A DNA stretch of 64,000 bases. It comes from Verticillium longisporum. Lineage: Eukaryota > Ascomycota > Sordariomycetes > Glomerellales > Plectosphaerellaceae. The stretch is from positions 1,612,001-1,676,000 of the forward strand of contig JAETXT010000003.1 in NCBI GenBank assembly GCA_019188255.1, read 5' to 3'. Every line of letters starts with the position of its first letter. The first letter of the stretch is position 1. Made by a program: the position numbers and the translations under genes. The notes beneath the pieces are model-generated. The model was not told where the DNA came from. It saw only the letters and a program-made list of their open reading frames with translations, and made no database searches. Positions 1 through 11,472 of the stretch are shown here, one piece after another.

Positions 1-665
1 GCGCATCATGGTCTTCATGCCGTGGCCGTCACAGCCGGCGCAGCGCTTGACGGCGCCTTCCTTGCCGCCGCGGCCTTCGCACTTGGGGCAGATGATGGAG
101 CGCTGGAGGGCGAGCTTGGAGATCTTGCCGCGGTAGATGTCCTCAAGCGAGACCTTGTGAGTGTGGTGGATGGTGCGGGCCTTGGGAGGGCCGCGGTTCT
201 GCATGCCGCCACCGAACATGCCGCCGAGGCCACCGCCACCGCCGCCGAAGAACTGAGCGAACAGGTCCTCAGCGGCCATGCCGCCGCCGCCGGCACCTCC
301 CTCAAGGCCAGCCTCGCCATACTGGTCGTAGATGCTGCGCTTCTGGGAGTCGGAGAGAATTTCGTAGGCGTGTGAGATTTCCTTGAACTTGTCCTCGGCA
401 GCGGGGTTGTGTGCGTTCTTGTCTGAAGGTGACGTCTGTTAGTTGCGGCCTGACGAGAGACCATAGCGATAAGAGGCACATACCAGGGTGGTACTTCAAG
501 GCGCCCGTCTTGTAAGCCTTCTTGAGCTCTTGCTCAGTGGCGGTAGGCGCAACCTGTACTGATGTTAGTCCTTTGTTGCTTCTTCTTTTTTTTTCGATGC
601 CATGTTGGAAACGAAAGAGGAATACATACGCCGAGAACATCGTAGTACTTGGTTTCTTTAACCAT
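1..665 (-). CDS. YDJ1: Hsp40/DnaJ co-chaperone, Ydj1/Mas5 type (5' part, runs off the window)
   Basis: Type I J-protein that delivers clients to Hsp70 and stimulates its ATPase, in the cytosol and on the ER and mitochondrial surface. Three exons are visible on the minus strand: 665-630, 553-484 and 422 to beyond base 1, joined at GTATGT donors and CAG acceptors. The protein starts [12 protein letters not shown] and keeps the J-domain HPD signature, whose codons are split by the second intron (CACCCTG then AC). A Gly-rich linker follows ([11 protein letters not shown]), then the start of the zinc-binding domain with CPKCEGRGG and CAGCDGHG repeats. The C-terminal client-binding part lies outside the window. 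The start is the only ATG that opens the conserved J-domain frame. I looked for heat-shock elements in the upstream 1.6 kb and saw only one weak two-unit site about 780 bp away, so I make no claim about regulation. Confidence 0.93.
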
Positions 666-2320
666 CTTGCCGCGGGGCTAAAGGGTGCTTATCGCAGAGG
701 GTTGGCGGGGAATCCGGAGATTGACTGGGGCAGTCGGAGGGGTGGGATGGAGGGGTCTACAGCAGGAGGATTCTCGTCAGTCGCAAGTCTTGAGCGTTCG
801 TTAAGAGTCGCTGGCAGCGCTGGTTTATGGGGTTAAGAAATGTCGCAAAGTCGAGCCGACAGTGGTGAAGCCGGCTGTGGTTGGAGCCTCGGGCGAAGGT
901 ATTGTTCGGCTAGGCTGGGAGGGAAGTGACAGGGGCACGGGTGTGGAGGGTACTGACTGTAAAGAACCGGCTGTAAATTGCGCGATGGATCGAGGGTTTG
1001 TTCTGCGGATTTCGTCTATCGAGTTGGGATGAGGTTGCAGGCGCGGAGTAGGGAAGCGTGGGATATGTTGTCTTATGATCGCAAGTGCATCGAAAGATTT
1101 CTGTCGACTCAAGAAAGAAGACTCTGGAACAGCACGAGGCGGAATACGTAAACGCCTAGACTCTGGGTTTTTCAAAATAAAGGGAGTTTGCGGGTCTCTC
1201 ACTCGCTGCCTTGTTGGAAAGCGGGAAGCTTGGGCTGGTCATGGAAGAGTGTGGAAGACTTTCGATCGGACGCGCCACTGTGGCTGTGCCTTCCACGTCT
1301 GTGCGCCCTTCCATCCGATCATGCCTGCCTCTGCCTCTGCCTCTGCCTCGGCCTCGGCCTCTTGCCTCTCTCTGTCTGATTGATTACGTGAGGCCTCACC
1401 CAACAAGGCTCTGTCGTTTTCCTCAGGACATTTCTGCCAGAGAGAAGATTCATGATGCTCTCCTTACCTACAATCAGAACGGTCTCAACGACTCTTATCA
1501 ACAAGCTAGATCATTTTCGGCTTCGTCCTATTCGGAACATCAGATTGGTCCTACGCATGCCCCCCAAAATAAAAGCTTCTTCCTTCAATCAGCTCTCGCC
1601 AAAATCTTCCAGCGCGACACCTAGCTAATCTCTCGATTTGGTCGTAACATAGGCTTCGCCGAGGGGCAGCCGTTGCTACTACTTATACTTACATGTAACT
1701 CGACGAGCCGAGCAGGGACGAAAGCCCCTCGTGTGGCATCCGAACTCGTACTGGCAAAATCCCCATTACCTGCGCAGCCGCCAGCTATAGTCACGGCGCT
1801 CCCGATGAAGATGACAGGTAGGCCCTCCAAATAGAACGAAGCCAAGCCAAGACTATAAGGACATGCTGCCGTGCGAATTGCCTGCCGCTCTCTCCCCTTT
1901 CCCGCTGAATAGTTTGCTGTGCAACGATTTGCTGTGCGACCAATTGCAGTGCAAAGAGAGTTACAAGGGCGCCGGCATCGCCATATTCGCCAAAAGGCGG
2001 AGGCTGGTCTTGTTTGCCCGTGTCTTGGGCATGAAGACCATCTTGTCGAAAGCTCGTATTCGTGCCAAGTCCGGCCCAGATCGCCAATACCGAAGCTATA
2101 GACCCTTGACCTGGGGAGACGACTCCACTCAGCCCACTGACTTGGGAGTCAGGAGCCTGGAATAGATATCATCACGATGCTTGGAATACGAAATGACCCA
2201 CCAGGGTCAAAACTTGAATGTGCTCATAAAATCTAAGGAATTCCCTCCATGGCTCTGACATCAACTCGTTCATCTCCTTCTTGACACCGGATTGAAATCA
2301 TCACGATCAACTTCTGAACA
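666..2320. other. intergenic region, divergent promoters of the Hsp40 and aspartic protease genes
   Basis: No open frame here shows conserved protein features or fungal splice structure. It contains an imperfect hexanucleotide microsatellite (CTGCCT then CGGCCT) near 1325-1360. An aGAAgaTTCa motif at 1443-1452 matches a minimal two-unit heat-shock element but is far from the Hsp40 start. Confidence 0.5.
1325..1360. repeat. hexanucleotide microsatellite (CTGCCT/CGGCCT)
   Basis: About six tandem copies of a six-base unit, the first four CTGCCT and the last two CGGCCT. It is noncoding in any supported model. Confidence 0.85.
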
Positions 2321-3596
2321 ATGGCACCTCGGTCTATGCTCCTGGCAGTGGCCGCCGCCGCGATACCTCAGCTGACTGCTGCCGTCTCTGTGGACTTGCC
2401 AATTACTTACTACAACAGCTATGTAAGTCCCTCCCTTCAAGCCTGCCGACGGCCCAACACAAGGCCGATGCGAGGAGTGCGGCGTTGGGAACCATCTGCT
2501 AATCGAGATCCCAGTCCAGCGTCGACGTCGAAATCGGAAAGCCCCCCAAGACGTATCGCCTTCACCCCGACACTGGCAGCTCCACCACCTGGGTCGTCGA
2601 CAAGGGCTGCGCAGAATGGTGCCACAACAACACGCCGTAGGTGGTGCTCGTTCCGAAGGTGGACGCACGAGACAACTAACAACGGCCAGGTATCAACGTG
2701 TCGGATACACCGTGGCGGCGACCTGCACAGGCTACCCCCTAACCAGGGCCGCCGACATCAGCTACTTGGGCGGCTACGTTGCCGGTGATGTCGTGAATGA
2801 CAAGTTTACTGTCAACAACCAGACCTGGCGCCAGCCCTTCCTCAGCATCTACTATTCCGACTGGAACAACATGCCTACCGACGGCTTCATGGGCCTTGCT
2901 TTCGACAGCATTATGGTGGGAGACGCCAACAACGTGCTGACCATGCTGATGCCCGACCTCGATGAGCCCCGATTTGGCATTTACCTTGGCGAGAGCGACG
3001 CCGCCGACGAGCCTGGCCTGCTGACGATGGGCTCCTCCAAGGAGTCTGAGTACTCAGCCGCGGAGCTCACGAAGGTTCCCATCGTCAAGGGCCCGGATGG
3101 ACGCTACGACGTCTGGCGGTCCTTGATCAAGGGCGTTTCGTTCAAGGGCTTCGACTCAGTTAATGGTGGCGTCAGCACGACGGACCTTGGCCTCACCAAC
3201 GTGGTCTTCGACACGGGCGCTGGTAAGTCCTCGCTACCCACCAACAAGGTCCTTGCCGTGTATGAGACCATGGGCCTCAATTACACGGATCTCCTCGACG
3301 GCAAGCGTGTGCTCAAGTGCTCCGAGTTCAACTCGTCGTGGTCCATCTCATTGGAGTTTAGCCCACCCGGCGTCTCGGGGCCCATTGTGCTAACGGCCTC
3401 GGGCGAGGACCTCCGCAAGCCCGGCTTCCCGGCGGCGCCCGACGCATGCTGGCCGCCTTTCGAAGACAGCGGCGCCGAGGGCTTCACGCTCATCGGCACG
3501 CCGTTCTTGAGGAACTTCTACACAGTCTGGGACTTTGGCGCCAAGGACGAGGCGGATTTTGAGCCGACTCTGGGATTCGCCCACGTACGTCAGTGA
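2321..3596 (+). CDS. secreted aspartic-type endopeptidase (pepsin family A1)
   Basis: Secreted acid protease of 376 residues. Exons are 2321-2422, 2515-2636 and 2690-3596. A hydrophobic signal peptide opens the protein (MAPRSMLLAVAAAAIPQLTA). The first catalytic motif DTGSS is at residues 53-57. The second, DTGAG, is at 249-253, with FDTG preceding it as usual for A1 peptidases. The C-terminal lobe ends with the family-typical LIGTPFLRNFYTVWDFG. The chain has no long propeptide compared with classical fungal pepsins, because the DTGSS motif begins only about 30 residues after the signal peptide. It has no obvious C-terminal GPI signal, so release to the medium is the likeliest fate. A GTAAGT string inside the second active-site region (about 3223) looks like a splice donor, but reading through it preserves the catalytic loop, so I treat it as exon. 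Substrate is unknown. Confidence 0.88.
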
Positions 3597-4122
3597 AAGA
3601 TGAATAGTGCTTCAACAGACAGGCGGCCCGTCTCCTCTACCATGATGAATAGTAATTGAAGCGTTCATGTTCTTCCGTTCTCGAATGCAATCCACGACCC
3701 ACGCCGCTGCAGGTGTGTGCCGCGTGCGCCGACTGGAAGACTCTTTGACTTCAGCACTTGTTGCGACTACGTATCAGTTAGCACGGCGCTGCGGGCGCTG
3801 GCGCGCGTGGCGGCCGAGCTTATCTATTATCAATGTCAATCATGCAGCGTGGGCGGGGTGTTTGCGGCAGCCCCGCGCCCTCGGAGAAGCACCATTCCTC
3901 GACAGACTGCTGAGAGCGGCCTGGCCAGTCAGGTGGCGGGTAATCAGCAGGCTTCGAGCCTGTCCGACTATCAGGCCATTGAGGGGGGTTTAGCATGTTT
4001 GGCATATCGTTCTTTTCTTCTCCTTCTTTGTGACTGTGGATTGGAAGTTGAAGAGAGTCCAGTTCAAGCTCGAGGTCTCCGACACATCAGCAAACAGACG
4101 CGGTGCAGAGCTCATTACCACC
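3597..4122. other. intergenic region, aspartic protease to SDR
   Basis: Terminator of the protease and promoter of the dehydrogenase. Open frames here are short and show no family signature. Confidence 0.5.
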
Positions 4123-5391
4123 ATGGACACTACGAGTGACTTTAGCCCGTACCGCGCGGACGGCAAGCTTGTGAGTGACGTCGTGAATGCCACGGAGTCC
4201 GGCGGGGGCAACTCACTGACAGTAGGATCCAGTACGGCTTTGTTTGCGTCGTGACGGGTGCTTCACAGCCGGTGGGACAGGCCATCATCGAGGAGTTGGC
4301 GAGTACGTGCGCTTGACCTGAGGTCCTATCCTCACAGTGCTGACCTGACGACTGACCATGCTTCACAGCTCACGGCGCCGCCTCGATTTACGGTATGCAA
4401 ACACGCCTGGACCTGATGGCGTTGCTCTTCCTTTAACAAACAAAGGGGCAGCGATTGTGTACGTGTGTGACTGACGAAGAGATACGGCAGCCTGCGACCA
4501 TTCGGCCAGCGACGAGAGCTACGCACCCTTGCTCCGCAAGCTGGCGCAGCACGCGCCCAACACCAAGATCATCCCGTACCCGTTCCACATTGCCAAGGAA
4601 GAGGACACGCTGACGCTCATCGACGAGATCCTCGCGGCGTTCGGCCGGCTCGACGTGTGGGTGTCGTCCTCGGGCCTGCTGGGCCCGGCCGCCATCTCGG
4701 AGACGACGCCGCAGGACCTGCAGCGGTGCTTCGAGGCACACTCGATGGCGCCCTTTTACGCACTCAAGTACGCGCCGCCGGCCATGGGCAAGCTGACGGA
4801 GAAGCAGGCGTACCCAAACGCGGCACCCAAGACGCATTCGTACGGCAGCGTCATCGTCGTGGGCAGCGTCGCGGGGACGTATGGCGGGTGCTGGGGCCCG
4901 GCCTACACCATGGCGTCGCACGCGGCGCTGGGCGTCGTGAGGGCCGGCGTCGCTGTGCTCAAGGGCACGGGCGTCAGGGTGAACTGCATTTCGCCGGGTC
5001 AGATTGACGTCGGGGTCGACCTGCACGGGGTGAGTCCTGCGTTATTCCTTTTCTTGTCTTGTTGGTAACCCAAGCGAGGAGTATTCTGCTGACGGTTGAC
5101 ACACACACGTAAAGACCGACGTCAAGGGGATGAATGCGCAGTTCCCTCCGGCGAGCTTGCAGACCAAGGAAGCGTCGGAGGCGACCGTCGGCTTGGAGCG
5201 GGCGGGGAACCCCGAGGAGGTCGCGAGAGTCGCGGGCTTCCTGGCCTCGGGCTTCTCGTCGTACGTCAACGGTGCCAACCTCATCGTGGACGGCGGTGCA
5301 TCGTGAGTGGTGTCTGTGACTGCCACCGGGAATTTGATGAGAACTGACTTTTCCGTGTAGTGTCATGAACCCTCTGACGATTCCCATCTAA
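4123..5391 (+). CDS. short-chain dehydrogenase/reductase with substituted catalytic lysine
   Basis: Classical SDR fold of 299 residues in six exons: 4123-4170, 4233-4302, 4369-4392 (24 nt), 4491-5029, 5115-5302 and 5361-5391. The N-terminal cofactor motif is TGASQPVG, the central-strand motif is SSSG where most SDRs have NNAG, and the pre-tyrosine region reads VVGSVAG. The catalytic tyrosine is Y186 in YTMASHA. The residue four positions later, normally the catalytic lysine of YxxxK, is serine (S190). The C-terminal ISPG and [11 protein letters not shown] motifs are intact, so the fold and dinucleotide binding look normal while the proton-relay lysine is missing. It may be a catalytically altered or non-enzymatic SDR. 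Substrate is unknown and the neighbours give no pathway hint. Frame and splice sites around the motif are unambiguous. Confidence 0.87.
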
Positions 5392-5915
5392 GGCCTTGGG
5401 TAGGTGTTGGAGGAGGACAGCCTTTGCCTCTTTGGCAAAGACGGATGGGACGAGTTGGCATCGAGCTAGGCGACATGTCTCCCGTCGTTTCTGCAGGTGC
5501 CTATTCGTATGGTCGGTCGCGAAGCACGATGACAGCTAGTCATAAGAAACAGAAATATTCTTCTCGATGACAACAAAGCCGGATGCGCGAATCCATAGTG
5601 ATATTTGATGAAATTGGGTTGATGGAGTGGTTGAGGGGGCTGCAAGACTTGGCGCAAACAGCGAGGTACAGAAGGGGAAGGCAGCGGCGTTTCGGTGGAG
5701 TCCGGGCCATTCCTATCAGCTGTTGCCCTCTAACTCCAAGGCTCTATCAAAGCCCTGCGGGCCCTTGCGCTCGTCCGTCCCAGCGCCCGTACGCCCAGTG
5801 AGTTTTTGTAGACTTGATATCTCCAACCTCCCGTCCTCCTCTCCCTCTCCTCCCTCTTTCACTCCCACCTTATACCCGCATCTTTGCCAAGGAAAGGAGA
5901 AAAGAAAGAATCAAG
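5392..5915. other. intergenic region, SDR to cytidine deaminase
   Basis: Contains the cytidine deaminase leader, a CT-rich stretch from about 5820 to 5890 directly before its start, as is common in fungal promoters. No gene is supported. Confidence 0.5.
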
Positions 5916-6590
5916 ATGCCTAGCTACAAGACGTACTCCATCCAAGACGAGTCCCACCTCGCCGAGGTCGCCTCAAAGTACGGCCTCACCAAGGACCAGG
6001 TCCAGACGCTGCACGATAGGTCCGTCGCTGCTAAGAGCACGGCGTACTGCCCCTACAGCAAGTTCCGCGTCGGCGCCACCATCCTCTCCAACGCCGGCCA
6101 GTTCACCGACGGCGCCAACATTGAGAACGCTTCCTACGGCGTCGGCACCTGCGCGGAAAGGGTCGCCTTTGCCAAGGCCGTCCAGGAGGGCATCCGCGGC
6201 TTCAGCGCCGTCGGCGTCGCGGCTGACATTGAGCCCACCGTCAGCCCCTGTGGTGCGTGCCGACAGTTGTGAGTCGCCCCTTTCTGTACTGGCTTGCCTG
6301 GCTCGATTTGCGTGGCACTGTCCTTGGTTGTGGTCTCATGGAACTGACAAGGGCAGCATCCGTGAATTCTGCACAGTTGAGACGCCAATCTTCATGTTCA
6401 ACATCAAGGGGGACTATGTTGTCTTGACACTGGACGAGGTGAGTGGCCACCCCTGTGACCTAAGGTGCTGTTGTTAGCTGTGCATCAAGCACTGGGCTGA
6501 CGAAACATCAAGTTATTGCCTATATCATTCGGACCTGATGTGCTCCCCCCTCCGGAAGTCTTGGAAGCGAACTTGGCACAGCTCAAGTGA
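5916..6590 (+). CDS. CDD1: cytidine deaminase
   Basis: Homotetrameric zinc enzyme of the pyrimidine salvage pathway that converts cytidine and deoxycytidine to uridine and deoxyuridine. Exons 5916-6268, 6357-6438 and 6513-6590 give 170 residues. The active site is complete: the CAE motif (C79, E81) supplies the first zinc ligand and the proton-shuttling glutamate, and PCGAC (C112, C115) supplies the other two ligands, typical of the small tetrameric class rather than APOBEC-like deaminases. The substrate loop YSKFRVGA and the NIENASYG segment are also present. The N-terminus is about 30 residues longer than the bacterial enzyme, as in other filamentous fungi. The last exon (78 nt) encodes a poorly conserved tail ending LAQLK. 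Confidence 0.93.
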
Positions 6591-7492
6591 GCATCATATT
6601 TCACTAGATGTAGTATTCATCTAGTAAGGGCAGGCTCACTTGAGCCGTTAATATAGTAAAAAAAAAAATGGAATCAAAATATCACTTGGAATAGCCAAAC
6701 CCGTAACCACCTGTGTGCATCAAACGAACGCAACAGCGGTAGGACCTATCTCTTGCGACACTCACCGCGCGTGCTGGGACACGACGGCTGGCGAACTAGG
6801 TATTACCTACAGGTGCCTTATTGCTTGGACACATGCCTGGTCAGGGCTTGTTCGGTGGGGGGTGCCTCGACGCCGCGGGGTAATGGCGGGGTACGTTAGG
6901 TCGCTGTACGTCGAACAATATTTCCATCTGCCCCTCACTGCTTCCAACCCTCTATTTGGGCCACAACCTAGCTGCCTACTAAGTACGCTTCGCATGCTTA
7001 TACAGGCTGCCCTCCAACTATACACACAAGTGGTGCACGACACATCATCATCACTATGGTGCAGCAATGTAATTAGGAAACTGATTCATGATTTGCCCCC
7101 CCTAACTACAGACCGAGAGACCGAAAGAGAAATCGAGACGTGAACCTGCCCCATTATTCTCCGATGGCTCCCGTCCGCACCTTCAGAAGCATTAAGGTGC
7201 CGGAGAGACCCATGAGCCTTCTTCGCCCGCAATGAAGCCACTTTTTGTGATCGCCACTGATGAGCCAGGGCGCAGCCGGCCGCGCGGCAACCGGCCAGCC
7301 GCGCCCCAGGCGACGTCTCTAAGCAGCGTCGACCGATCTATCGACAAACAACAACGACTGGACAGGACCTTCTTCGACGGTCCTGGGAAGCACGCCACCC
7401 AAATGCAAGGTCCGTCCGTGATAGGGTGGATCTCCGAGTGTGCCCTTGTCCCAAGACCCAAAACGCGTGGTGTACGTGGGTGTGTGTGGCGC
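6591..7492. other. intergenic region between convergent cytidine deaminase and eIF4A genes
   Basis: 3' ends of two genes. A CTAGGTATTACCTA-type motif lies near 6795-6820, one of the dispersed CTAGGTAC-like strings seen across this window. No coding region is supported. Confidence 0.5.
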
Positions 7493-9052
7493 TTAGATGA
7501 GGTCGGCGACGTTCATGGGCATCTCCTCAATCTGGGTGCTGTAGAACTGCTCAATCTCACGCATCATGCGAACATCCTCGGCGGTAACAAAGTTGATCGC
7601 AACGCCCTTACGGCCGAAACGGCCACCACGACCGATACGGTGGATGTAGTTCTCGCGGTTGGCGGGAAGGTCGTAGTTGATGACCAGCGAGACCTGCTGG
7701 ACGTCGATGCCACGGGCCAGAAGGTCGGTGGCGATCAGGACACGGGAAGAACCGGAACGGAACTCCTTCATAATCAGGTCACGCTGACCCTGGTCCATGT
7801 CACCGTGCATGGCGGAGACGGTGAAGTCACGGGCAGTGAGCTTGTCGGTGAGCCAGTCGACCTTGCGGCGGGTGTTGCAGAAGATGACGGCCTGGGTGAT
7901 GGTGACAGTCTCGTACAGATCGGAGAGGGTGTCGAGCTTCCACTCCTCCTTCTCGACGGCAATGTAGAACTGCTTGATACCCTCAAGGGTAAGCTCGTCC
8001 TTCTTGACGAGGATACGGATGGGGTCGCGCATGAACTTGGTGGTGACCTCGAGGACGTCCTGGGGCATGGTGGCGGAGAGAAGGACGACCTGGGTGCTCT
8101 GGGGAAGGAGCTGGAAGATGTCGTAGATTTGCTCGGTGAAACCGCGCTGGCAAGACGTGTTAGACGACACACGATGGAGATTCAGAGAGGGAGAAGGGTG
8201 GAACGTACCGAAAGCATCTCGTCGGCCTCGTCGAGAACGAACATCTTCATGCTGTCGGTCTTGAGGAAACGACGCTGGATCATGTCGTGGACACGGCCGG
8301 GGGTACCGACGACGACCTGAGGGCCGTCCTGGAGGGCCTTCATGTCGTCGCGGACAGAGGTGCCGCCAATGCAGGCGTGGCACTCAATGTTCATAAAGTC
8401 ACCGATGGCGATGACGACCTTCTGGATCTGCTGGGCCAGCTCACGGGTGGGAGCAAGGATAAGGGCCTGGCACTGCTTGACGGCGGGGTCGATCTTCTGC
8501 AGGACAGAGATGGAGAAGGTGGCGGTCTTGCCAGTACCGGACTGGGCCTGGGCAATGACATCGTTACCTGCACATTGTGTGAGCGGGAGGAGAAAGGGGG
8601 AGGAGGATTAGAGTCGGTGGTTTTACGTACCCTTGACGACGGGCATGATGGCACGGGCCTGGATGGCGGAGGGACGCTCGAAACCCTGGACACCGCCTAT
8701 CAGTATGCGACATATTGTGGGAGGACGGAATTTCGCCGACGAGGCGACGAGGTCAAGAAAAACTTACGTAGGCGTAGACACCACGGAGAAGCTCCGACTT
8801 CAGTTCCATGTCGTCGAACGACTCGCAAACCTCGGTCCAGTTGGACTCGATGGTCGCTGTAGTAAGGCTGGTCAGCAACGGGTCGCTGAGGGGTAGCAGC
8901 AGGTGGGTGGGCGGTGCGTCGCCTGGCGTCGCGGTCCCATGCGGCGAGCGCGATGCGATGCGACACAGTCCGGTGTAGTTGCAAGGGCGGAAAAGAGGTT
9001 GTCGCAATCACTCACCCTCGTTGATCTCCTCCAGTCCCTGGGCGTCAGCCAT
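7493..9052 (-). CDS. TIF1: ATP-dependent RNA helicase eIF4A
   Basis: Cytosolic DEAD-box helicase of the eIF4F cap complex that unwinds 5' leaders during translation initiation. Five exons on the minus strand: 9052-9016, 8856-8768, 8685-8631, 8567-8209 and 8146-7493, giving 397 residues, the usual eIF4A length. All helicase motifs are visible: Q motif (GFERPSAIQ), motif I AQSGTGKT, Ia PTRELA, GG, TPGR, motif II DEAD, motif III SAT, then RGIDV and motif [13 protein letters not shown]. The protein starts [12 protein letters not shown]. Introns crowd the first 60 codons, a common layout for highly expressed fungal genes. Codon use is strongly biased to C/G endings, consistent with high expression, and this bias leaves a long spurious open frame on the opposite strand. 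Confidence 0.97.
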
Positions 9053-9784
9053 GATTGCGGTTTGGTGTTGCGATTGTTGGTCGGCGGGCAAATGCGGCTT
9101 GTCGTAATCACACGGGAGACTCGTAGAGTATACCGTGGAAAATCGTCAAAGAGAGTCTAGATATTTAATCTGAGACTCGTCTAGGTGCTCTTGATAAAAA
9201 TCAAAGAGCAGGGGGAATGTCAAGTTGTTGGTGTTGAGGTGGATAAGTGATCTGGGTGGTCGTGGTGTGGCGGCACGGGAGAAAGAGAAGAGTCGTTAAT
9301 TTTTTTCTTTGCTAGTCACGTGGTTGGCCAGCGATAGGAGAAAGAGGAGGGGCAGGGGCGATCCCACGGTTTTAAGCGATGTTGAGCCGTGCCACGCCTG
9401 TCTTCCGACGCAGCACTGACCTCACAGCCTGCCCCTGCCCCCACCTCACTTGACTGCCATCAGCCCATTCAACACAGCGGCGACATCCTAGTCCAGCCAG
9501 ATGCCTGTCAGTGGAGGGGAGTCCCAAAGATGGATTTTTCCCTACTATTTTGGCCTCAGTCAACATTCCCTTCAGACTTCGAACACTTGATCGCGAGGCG
9601 AAACTCTGACCAACGAGTCATCCTGGGGTTACATGGTGGTCAAGCCCTGATCCTTTCTTTTTTTTTGTTACCCCTCCTCCTTTGTATAGTGTCTTAGCTT
9701 TCTGCCGAGTCCCCCACGTCTACCTACAGACCAGGGCCCCAACCTGGCTGCCCCTCCACCACACGCACTGATCGCTGTATACAC
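9053..9784. other. divergent promoter region of eIF4A and the JmjC gene
   Basis: 732 bp between two divergent starts. It has T-rich stretches around 9298-9312 and 9654-9668 and no supported coding region. Confidence 0.5.
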
Positions 9785-11472
9785 ATGACGGCCAACGACA
9801 TCTCTCGGCCGAATGGCCTTGGGCCTAACAATGGCACGTCACACGTCAGTGAGGCCAAACGTGAGCATGCGCACACCGAAGATGCTATGACACCGACGAC
9901 GCATGAGTCAATCTCAAGCCTTCCCACCCACCCTTTAGGGGTGAAGCCTCTCGGCAACCAATTTCTCCATGAAGGTCCAAACGCACGCCCTTCTGCTGGT
10001 GCTTTTCGGTCATTCTCCGACGAGACACTCATGTTGTTTCTGGAGTATCTTGACCAGCATTCACTGAGGCGCTTGGGCTACACTTGCCGATTCCTTTACG
10101 CCTTTTGTTCGTCTGCTGAGTTGTGGAAACCCCTTTTCCTTGAGTGAGTCTTCTTCCTCCTCCAACACAAGGCTGCTGGTGCCCGGAATGAGGCCAATCA
10201 TGGCACTCAGTCATCCTGTATGACTGAGTCACAGTCGCGGTGTTTTGTGGCCGGGGACCGACAGGGTTGCAAAGGCTAAAACTAACTGTTCCCAGGCACC
10301 ATACGACAGGTCGATTTGGCGGAAAGTGGCAGGGCTCTTGGAGGGCAACACTGCTCGGGCTGGCAGTTGACCAGGAATCCAAGGTTGACTGTAGCAATGT
10401 TTTCTCCGATGTCCTGCACAGGCCATTTGTCTGCAGCCATCTGGACTTGTCCAGGTTTGCCACCAAGATCCCCCGTGGTAACCAAATCACCAAGCTTGAC
10501 AATCTGTCATATGATGAGTTCGCAGCCTCATGGACTGAAAAGCCCTTTGTGTTGACGAAATGCATTCAGGATTGGCCAGTCTTCCAAACCTGGACCATTG
10601 AGACGATTTTGAAGCAATACGGTGACGTAGAGTTTCGTGCCGAGGCTGTTGACTGGCCCTTCTCGACATACCACGACTATATGAAAAACACAACTGACGA
10701 AAGCCCTCTCTATCTTTTCGACAAGAAGTTCGCCGAGAAGATGCACATCAAAGTGGGCCGCGAAGAGGGCGCAGCATACTGGAAGCCAGAGTGCTTCGGT
10801 CCTGATCTCTTTGAGCTTCTTGGAGACGAGCGGCCAGCGCACCGATGGCTGATCATTGGCCCCGAACGCAGTGGCTCAACCTTCCACAAAGACCCCAACG
10901 CAACGAGCGCCTGGAACGCAGTTCTGCAGGGTTCCAAATACTGGATCATGTTCCCGCCCTCCGTGTCGGTGCCCGGCGTTTTCGTTTCCAGGGACGCGAG
11001 CGAGGTGACGAGCCCCATCAGCATAGCCGAGTGGCTGGAGACATTCCATGACGAGGCACGGCAGCTGCCTGAGTGCATCGAGGGCGTCTGCCATGCAGGA
11101 GAAATCCTGCACGTCCCCAGCGGATGGTGGCATCTCGTGGTCAACCTGGAGAGCGGTATTGCGCTGACTCAGAACTTTGTACCCAAATCGCCTTCGCTCC
11201 ACCACCTCTCCGAAGCGTTGTCGTTTCTCCGAGACAAGGCGGACCAGGTGACTGGTTTCGAGCGCGATGTGACGGACCCCTACGGGCTGTTTGTGGAGCG
11301 GCTGCAAGCAACATACCCCGAGGCACTCGAGGAGGCGCTGCGCATCTTGGATAGTAAGGCGGCGCATAAGAAACGGAAATGGGAGGAGGCAGTCGGCGCA
11401 GGGCCGGCGGAAGCTGAGGGTGGAGGGTTCAGCTTCGGGTTCGGCGGCGATGACGATGACGAGATACCCTGA
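9785..11472 (+). CDS. F-box and JmjC-domain protein, JMJD6-like Fe(II)/2-oxoglutarate oxygenase
   Basis: A 511-residue protein from exons 9785-10143 and 10296-11472. Residues about 76-120 form an F-box-like helical segment (FSDETLMLFLEYLDQHSLRR...LWKPLF). The rest is a JmjC/cupin domain close to the JMJD6 family, with RWLIIGPERSGSTFHKDP and TSAWNAVLQGSKYWIMFPP. Iron ligands are H317 and D319 (HKD) and H399 in PSGWWH. The C-terminus is a short basic stretch (KKRKW) and an acidic tail ending GDDDDEIP. Family members hydroxylate lysines in splicing factors or histones; the F-box suggests coupling to an SCF ubiquitin ligase, which is inference. The intron falls inside the codon after the F-box and has a GTGAGT donor. 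Confidence 0.9.

Noticed and set aside
1443..1452. Heat-shock element upstream of the Hsp40 gene
   Set aside because: Only two units and about 780 bp from the start; a chance match is likely.
3220..3230. Possible intron donor GTAAGT in the aspartic protease
   Set aside because: Splicing here would remove part of the second active-site loop; read-through preserves DTGAGKSSLP.
7232..8320. A 362-codon plus-strand open frame opposite eIF4A
   Set aside because: Shadow of the eIF4A coding strand; its composition (V, D, G, L rich) follows directly from the helicase codons and it has no domain.
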